A stretch of DNA of 64,000 nt from JBBPYR01 sp038199755. GTDB taxonomy: Bacteria > Chloroflexota > Ktedonobacteria > Ktedonobacterales > Ktedonobacteraceae. Made by a program: the position numbers and the translations under genes. Within the stretch, counting starts at the first letter, position 1, and each line of letters starts with the position of its first letter. The stretch covers positions 1 to 64,000 of the forward strand of contig JBBPYR010000122.1 of NCBI GenBank assembly GCA_038199755.1, written 5' to 3'. Positions 60,176 to 64,000 of this stretch are shown here, in pieces. Below the pieces are notes generated by a model, which ran no database searches, was not told the origin of the DNA, and was given only the letters and a program-made list of their open reading frames with translations.

Positions 60176-61405
60176 ATGAAATTACTACCGTCTACTACTT
60201 TAAAAACAAGCACTGCTCTCGATGTGCAGAAGACGGTCAAAGTATGCATCCATGTGGTAAGACAGGCGAGGACAGACGTCCGGGCGATGCGAGCCGCAAC
60301 AGCACTGGTGGCAGCGGGCTACGAGGTCTGTGTGATTGATGTGGAGAGTGAGCACACGCGCCCGCCCGAAGAAGAAATTCACGGCATTCACATGAAGCAT
60401 ATTATGATACCGGATTGGCACACATCAATGAGCGTTGAGCTATTGTTCTTTTTAAGAGCCTTGAAGACGTTTATGCTCAGCATCATACAGCTATTGGGAA
60501 CCAGTGCCGATATATATCACGCAAGTGAGCTTACTGCCTTACCCGCCACGTATATTGTCGCGGTTTTGCGCCGTAAGCCGCTCATTTTCGAGTCATACGA
60601 GCTTCCTCCACCAGAAACTCGTATCGGTTTCTGGCGTCGACTGGAGTGGCCTTTAACTGCTATGCTTGCGTTTATGCTTCCTCGCTGTGCAGGAGTGATT
60701 ACGGTCTCCCCACCAATTGTACAGGAGATACACACCCGCTTTCACGTGAAGGAGGTTTCGCTGATCCGCAATGTTCCTGTCTACCGGGCCGTTCCTAAAA
60801 GTGATCGTTTGCGCCAGCACCTTGGTCTTGGTCCTGCTATCCGTATCGCACTCTATCAAGGCTATTTGCAGGCTGATCGTAGCCTGGATATTCTGGTGCG
60901 AGCCGCAAAGTTTCTCGAAAGCGATACCGTCCTCGTGATGATGGGTAACAGTTTTGGCACAACGCAGGCTGAGCTTGAGGACCTGATTGCTTCAGAGCAC
61001 CTCACAGAGCGGGTGAAGATCATTCCTGCGGTTCCATACGAAGAGCTTTTAGATTGGACCGCTTCGGCAGATATTGGGTTGTTAGTGTGTTCGCCCGATT
61101 ACTCAACGAATATTCGCATGCTTTTACCCAATAAACTTTTTGAATATTTTATGGCGGGTCTCCCGGTTCTTACCTCACAGCTTGACGCAGTTGTCGAGAT
61201 AATGAACACATATGACGTGGGAAGAGTAGTCCCCTCACTTGCCCCTGCCGCTGTTGGCATGGCTATCAATGCGATGCTGGCGGATGGTAACGCACTTGCT
61301 AGCATGCGCCACAACGCCCTAGAAGTAGCGAAACATGAGTTCAACTGGGAGAAGGAGAGCGAGCACCTTGTTCGCATCTATCACAATATCCAACAACCAG
61401 AATAG
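60176..61405 (+). CDS. Glycosyltransferase family 4, diverged tandem copy 3
   Basis: A 409-residue third paralogue. It has TDVRAMRAATALVAAGY and LPNKLFEYFMAGLPVLTS like the others. However ADIYHAHDE becomes ADIYHASEL and FDAHELP becomes FESYELP, so the conserved His-Asp and Asp-Ala-His positions are replaced. The start ATG at 60176 follows TAAGGACTC; the frame is open far upstream inside copy 2 but without start support. It may have changed acceptor specificity or lost activity. Confidence 0.88.
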   Translation: MKLLPSTTLKTSTALDVQKTVKVCIHVVRQARTDVRAMRAATALVAAGYEVCVIDVESEHTRPPEEEIHGIHMKHIMIPDWHTSMSVELLFFLRALKTFMLSIIQLLGTSADIYHASELTALPATYIVAVLRRKPLIFESYELPPPETRIGFWRRLEWPLTAMLAFMLPRCAGVITVSPPIVQEIHTRFHVKEVSLIRNVPVYRAVPKSDRLRQHLGLGPAIRIALYQGYLQADRSLDILVRAAKFLESDTVLVMMGNSFGTTQAELEDLIASEHLTERVKIIPAVPYEELLDWTASADIGLLVCSPDYSTNIRMLLPNKLFEYFMAGLPVLTSQLDAVVEIMNTYDVGRVVPSLAPAAVGMAINAMLADGNALASMRHNALEVAKHEFNWEKESEHLVRIYHNIQQPE

Positions 61406-61442
61406 GATGTGAGATACAACCTGTATTTCACTCTTATTGAGG

Positions 61443-61466
61443 CCCTTTGCGAAAAGCAGCAAAGGG
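61443..61466 (+). terminator. Terminator after the triple glycosyltransferase block
   Basis: CCCTTTGC at 61443-61450 pairs with GCAAAGGG at 61459-61466 over an eight-base loop, followed by GCGGTTATTTTC. It ends the long transcript of the exopolysaccharide genes. Confidence 0.6.
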
Positions 61467-61563
61467 GCGGTTATTTTCAACCATACAGGCTCTCATGTGG
61501 AAAGTTAAGGTTCTGATGCAGTTTTGTTCAGTTCGGTACACTGGTAGTAAGAGGTTTCCGTGT

Positions 61564-61588
61564 TTCAGGTGACAGAAAATCACCTGAA
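61564..61588 (+). promoter_or_regulatory. Perfect 9-bp inverted repeat upstream of a TTG-started gene
   Basis: TTCAGGTGA at 61564-61572 and TCACCTGAA at 61580-61588 form a perfect palindrome over the loop CAGAAAA, ending about 17 bp before the ribosome site GGAAGGAAGG. It could be an operator or an RNA hairpin controlling translation. The region between 61467 and 61563 has no other clear signal. Confidence 0.5.
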
Positions 61589-61620
61589 GGTGGTGGCATT
61601 AGTGGAAGGAAGGTAACGTA

Positions 61621-62637
61621 TTGGTAGTTTCAGCTAATCGAACAATAAAAGGGAAAAATGTCCTGGTAACGGGCGGTGCAGGTTTTATCGGTAGTCATCT
61701 TGTCGATCTCTTGATCTCAGAAGAGGTAGGGCAATTAACTATCATCGATAACTTCTTTTTAGGCAAACATGCCAACTTGAAGGAGGCATTGCGGCGAAGA
61801 CCTGACTTGCGGATTCTCACAGTGGATGCCTCTGATGATCACGCGCTACGAGCGGCGTTTGCAGACCTGAAAGATGTGGATGTGGTATTTGATCTCGCTG
61901 TCATACCCCTGCCAACGTCTTTAGAGCGACCACGCTTTTGTTTCGAGACCAACGTACACATCACCTCGGCCCTGTGCGAGCTTTTGCGCGAAGGCCACTT
62001 TGGATCGCTGGTCCACTTTTCATCATCCGAGGCGTACGGTTCCGCGAGATCAATCTCCATGAGCGAGGAGCACCCACTTGAGCCGCTTACACCCTATGCA
62101 GCGAGTAAGGCGGCCAGTGACCATCTCGTGCGTACCTACGCCGCCACCTTTGGCGTAGATGCGCTGGTGGTGCGCCCATTTAACAATTATGGGCCGCGTC
62201 AGAACGATCAGCAGTACGCAGGCATTATTCCTACCATGCTCAGATGCGCGTTCGAGGGGCGTGTCTTTACGATATTCGGCGACGGCCAGCAAACACGTGA
62301 CTACATTTATGTGACAGATACGTCGCGGGCCGTACTTGAACTGTATACATGCGCACAAGCCCGTGGGCAGGTCGTGAATATTGGCTCCGGCCAAGAAATC
62401 AGTATGCTTGATCTCAAACTAAAGATTGAGCACATTCTGGGGCGCGAGATACCCACGGAGTGGCGTGAGCCACGCCCCGGCGATGTACGCCGCCATCGTG
62501 CGGATGTTACCCTTTTGCAGAGCTTGACTGATTTTGTAGCCCAAACCTCACTAGATGATGGGCTTGCCGCGACTATCGCGTTTTACCGTGGAGATACGAC
62601 TACGAGCACAAAAAAGATGTCGCGAGGGGAATTGTAA
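61621..62637 (+). CDS. NAD-dependent nucleotide-sugar epimerase/dehydratase
   Basis: A 338-residue extended short-chain dehydrogenase. The NAD site is VLVTGGAGFIGSHLVDLL (residues 14-31), the catalytic Ser is in FSSSEAYGS, and the Tyr-Lys pair is YAASK with Tyr near residue 159; RPFNNYGPRQ follows as in UDP-glucose 4-epimerase and UDP-glucuronate decarboxylase-like enzymes. The start is TTG at 61621, seven bases after GGAAGGAAGG; no ATG is near. It is the first gene of a new transcript and its stop overlaps the next start (TAATG). The precise reaction is not certain. Confidence 0.88.
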   Translation: MVVSANRTIKGKNVLVTGGAGFIGSHLVDLLISEEVGQLTIIDNFFLGKHANLKEALRRRPDLRILTVDASDDHALRAAFADLKDVDVVFDLAVIPLPTSLERPRFCFETNVHITSALCELLREGHFGSLVHFSSSEAYGSARSISMSEEHPLEPLTPYAASKAASDHLVRTYAATFGVDALVVRPFNNYGPRQNDQQYAGIIPTMLRCAFEGRVFTIFGDGQQTRDYIYVTDTSRAVLELYTCAQARGQVVNIGSGQEISMLDLKLKIEHILGREIPTEWREPRPGDVRRHRADVTLLQSLTDFVAQTSLDDGLAATIAFYRGDTTTSTKKMSRGEL

Positions 62638-63590
62638 TGCGCTTACTTATCACGGGGGCGGCAGGCTTTATGGGCCACAATGCTCTTCTGGCGACCCCAC
62701 GCTCCTGGCACATCGTTGCGCTCTATCGTCCAGGTACTAGCGATTTTTTGCGCTTCATAGCCAGTAATCGCTTGCACAATGTGCAAGCTGTCGCATGTGA
62801 TCTCACCGACAAATGTCAGGTGGAACAGGCAATCGATCAAGTGGGAAGCAGTTTTGACAGTTGCCTTGCTCTGGCCAGCAATACCTCTATTCCTGCTTCT
62901 GTGGCACAACCAGTCGAAGATCTGACCACAAATGTGATTGGACTGCTACACCTCCTTCAATGCTGCACGTTTGAACATCTTGTTTATCTCTCTTCGGGTG
63001 CGGTCTACGTCGGGCTATCTGGCCTTGTCGGGCCTGCGTCAGCGGTATGCCCTGATCTTCCCTATGCTATCTCCAAATTGGCGGCGGAACAGTACATACG
63101 CGCCTTCATGCATCATCAGCATACACCCAAACGGGCCACTATTATTCGCTTCTTTGGCGCATATGGCCCATATGAGCCAGCACGTAAACTCTACACCAGG
63201 CTTGTGCGCCGTTTTGCCTTCGAGCATAATTCGAGCTTTACGGTAACAGGGGATGGGGAAAACTATATTGATGCTATGTACGTGGATGATACCATGCGAG
63301 CACTACTGGCCGTGTTAACATCCGCGTCTGAGGACGAATTCCGTTGTCTGGACCTGGGTGTGGGAGGCCGCGAAACGGTGAACCAAGTCGTCACGCGGGT
63401 AGCTCATACGTTTGGTCTTGAGCCAGAGATCAAGCACGAAGGGGTGACTACCGAATACATAAACTTTATGATCGACCCACAACCCTTTTCCACGGCCTAT
63501 CACTTTACGCCAACGATTTCGCTTGAGGATGGCATTCAACGTCTGGCTTCTCATCTTGCACAAACGGCATCGATGAAGGAAGCACGGTAG
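62637..63590 (+). CDS. NAD-dependent epimerase/dehydratase
   Basis: A 317-residue extended SDR protein. The NAD motif is LLITGAAGFMGHNALL (residues 3-18), the Ser is in YLSSGAVYVG, the Tyr-Lys pair is PYAISKLAAEQY with Tyr near 143, and RFFGAYGPYEP is the downstream substrate loop. It acts on a nucleotide sugar, but the exact substrate is not visible. ATG at 62637 overlaps the preceding stop codon by one base, so translation is coupled. The N-terminal glycine motif is GAAGFMG rather than GGAGFIG. Confidence 0.88.
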   Translation: MRLLITGAAGFMGHNALLATPRSWHIVALYRPGTSDFLRFIASNRLHNVQAVACDLTDKCQVEQAIDQVGSSFDSCLALASNTSIPASVAQPVEDLTTNVIGLLHLLQCCTFEHLVYLSSGAVYVGLSGLVGPASAVCPDLPYAISKLAAEQYIRAFMHHQHTPKRATIIRFFGAYGPYEPARKLYTRLVRRFAFEHNSSFTVTGDGENYIDAMYVDDTMRALLAVLTSASEDEFRCLDLGVGGRETVNQVVTRVAHTFGLEPEIKHEGVTTEYINFMIDPQPFSTAYHFTPTISLEDGIQRLASHLAQTASMKEAR

Positions 63591-63592
63591 CT

Positions 63593-64000
63593 ATGGACAT
63601 ACCGCACACACATCACACACATAATATAGGAAGACAGAAGACGCTTGCACGAGTGTGTGTTCCAATCACCGGGTTTCCAATTCCAGGGGGTATGCGCAGT
63701 GTGCTCGCTGGAGTTGCTCACGTAATGGGCGATCATTGGCAGATGACGTATCTCACCCATCACAAGGGACAGCAAGCTGAGGGATTAGAAATCGAACTAT
63801 TTGGCGGCAAAAGAGCCTCACCCTGGCAATTCCCCAATGTTTGGCTGTATTGTCTGGCTGGCTGGCGACGCCTACGCGCCCTGATGAGATCGGGAGCACC
63901 GTATGATCTTATCCTCCCTCAGGATGGCGTCTTTAGCGGTGCTTTCGCGGCACTGGTAGGCAAGATGACGGGTATCCCTGTCGTCTGCATGGATCATGGC
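63593..64000 (+). CDS. Glycosyltransferase (GT4-like) N-terminus, cut by window end
   Basis: The frame is open from ATG at 63593 to the last base, 136 codons. The protein begins with a His-rich stretch, then VCVPITGFPIPGGMRSVLAGV, the pattern of a GT-B acceptor domain with the Gly-rich GGM loop, and ends in GIPVVCMDHG, where HG-type motifs follow the third strand. The start is a few bases after the previous stop. The C-terminal donor domain lies outside the window. Confidence 0.7.
   Translation, partial: MDIPHTHHTHNIGRQKTLARVCVPITGFPIPGGMRSVLAGVAHVMGDHWQMTYLTHHKGQQAEGLEIELFGGKRASPWQFPNVWLYCLAGWRRLRALMRSGAPYDLILPQDGVFSGAFAALVGKMTGIPVVCMDHG

Noticed and set aside
1..64000. CRISPR array, tRNA or rRNA genes
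   Set aside because: I saw no series of regularly spaced repeats, no cloverleaf-like tRNA sequence and no rRNA-like segment while reading both strands. A covariance-model scan would be needed to exclude a small RNA.

Overview
The window reads as a chromosomal segment of a soil-type bacterium with mixed, roughly 50 to 60 percent GC, many ATG/GTG/TTG starts with purine-rich ribosome sites, and remnants of at least five insertion-sequence families. Gene content fits a Ktedonobacteria-like member of the Chloroflexota best: a giant one-chain acetyl-CoA-carboxylase-like protein, several Gfo/Idh/MocA oxidoreductases, a large exopolysaccharide locus and heavy IS load. This placement is an inference from content; no rRNA or other marker gene is present. 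I found no tRNA, rRNA or CRISPR array.

Left part (1-14.1 kb). A 5'-truncated HtrA/PDZ fragment precedes an intact cytoplasmic-looking HtrA-like protease. Two divergent Gfo/Idh/MocA oxidoreductases follow. Then comes a tight minus-strand operon (8073 down to 3881): esterase-like alpha/beta hydrolase, ATP-grasp ligase, circularly permuted ATP-grasp ligase and a GCS2-type carboxylate-amine ligase. This looks like a system making or conjugating a small peptide or amide, and it is the best candidate in the window for an undescribed biochemical system. Further minus-strand genes are an HNH-like lipoprotein, a DUF1963 protein, an M20 peptidase, an HSL-type esterase, an EamA transporter and an M48 zinc-ribbon protease.

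Middle part (14.1-38.3 kb). This is a patchwork. It holds a DnaX C-terminus-like orphan ORF, an IS256 remnant, an alpha/beta hydrolase remnant and a 32-bp perfect inverted repeat next to an IS630-like fragment that has replaced the C-terminus of a Gfo/Idh gene. A CUT1 sugar ABC transporter, a LacI regulator with a 22-bp palindromic operator, and a truncated sugar isomerase make up a partly decayed sugar-uptake locus, split by an unknown 390-residue gene. An ISAs1 remnant precedes the 1867-residue carboxylase. Then come GH65, IS6 and IS1634-like remnants, a drug-type ABC exporter (ATPase, small membrane protein, permease) with a NarL-type two-component system, and a second graveyard (tyrosine recombinase, membrane protein and MarR fragments, IS6, biotin carboxylase fragment, TnpB).

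Right part (38.5-64 kb). A long plus-strand exopolysaccharide locus. The first block (aminotransferase, 3-dehydrogenase-like oxidoreductase, UDP-sugar 6-dehydrogenase, UDP-GlcNAc 2-epimerase, second oxidoreductase) resembles the Wbp route to diamino-mannuronic acid. A second block (phosphoglycosyl transferase, aminotransferase, 4,6-dehydratase) resembles the Pgl route to an amino-dideoxy sugar. Assembly genes follow: Wzz/BY-kinase fusion, DUF4012 protein split by an in-frame amber codon, PHP-type tyrosine phosphatase, Wzy-like ligase/polymerase, glucuronyl C5-epimerase-like protein, Wzx flippase, three tandem paralogous glycosyltransferases, two nucleotide-sugar epimerases and a glycosyltransferase cut by the window edge.
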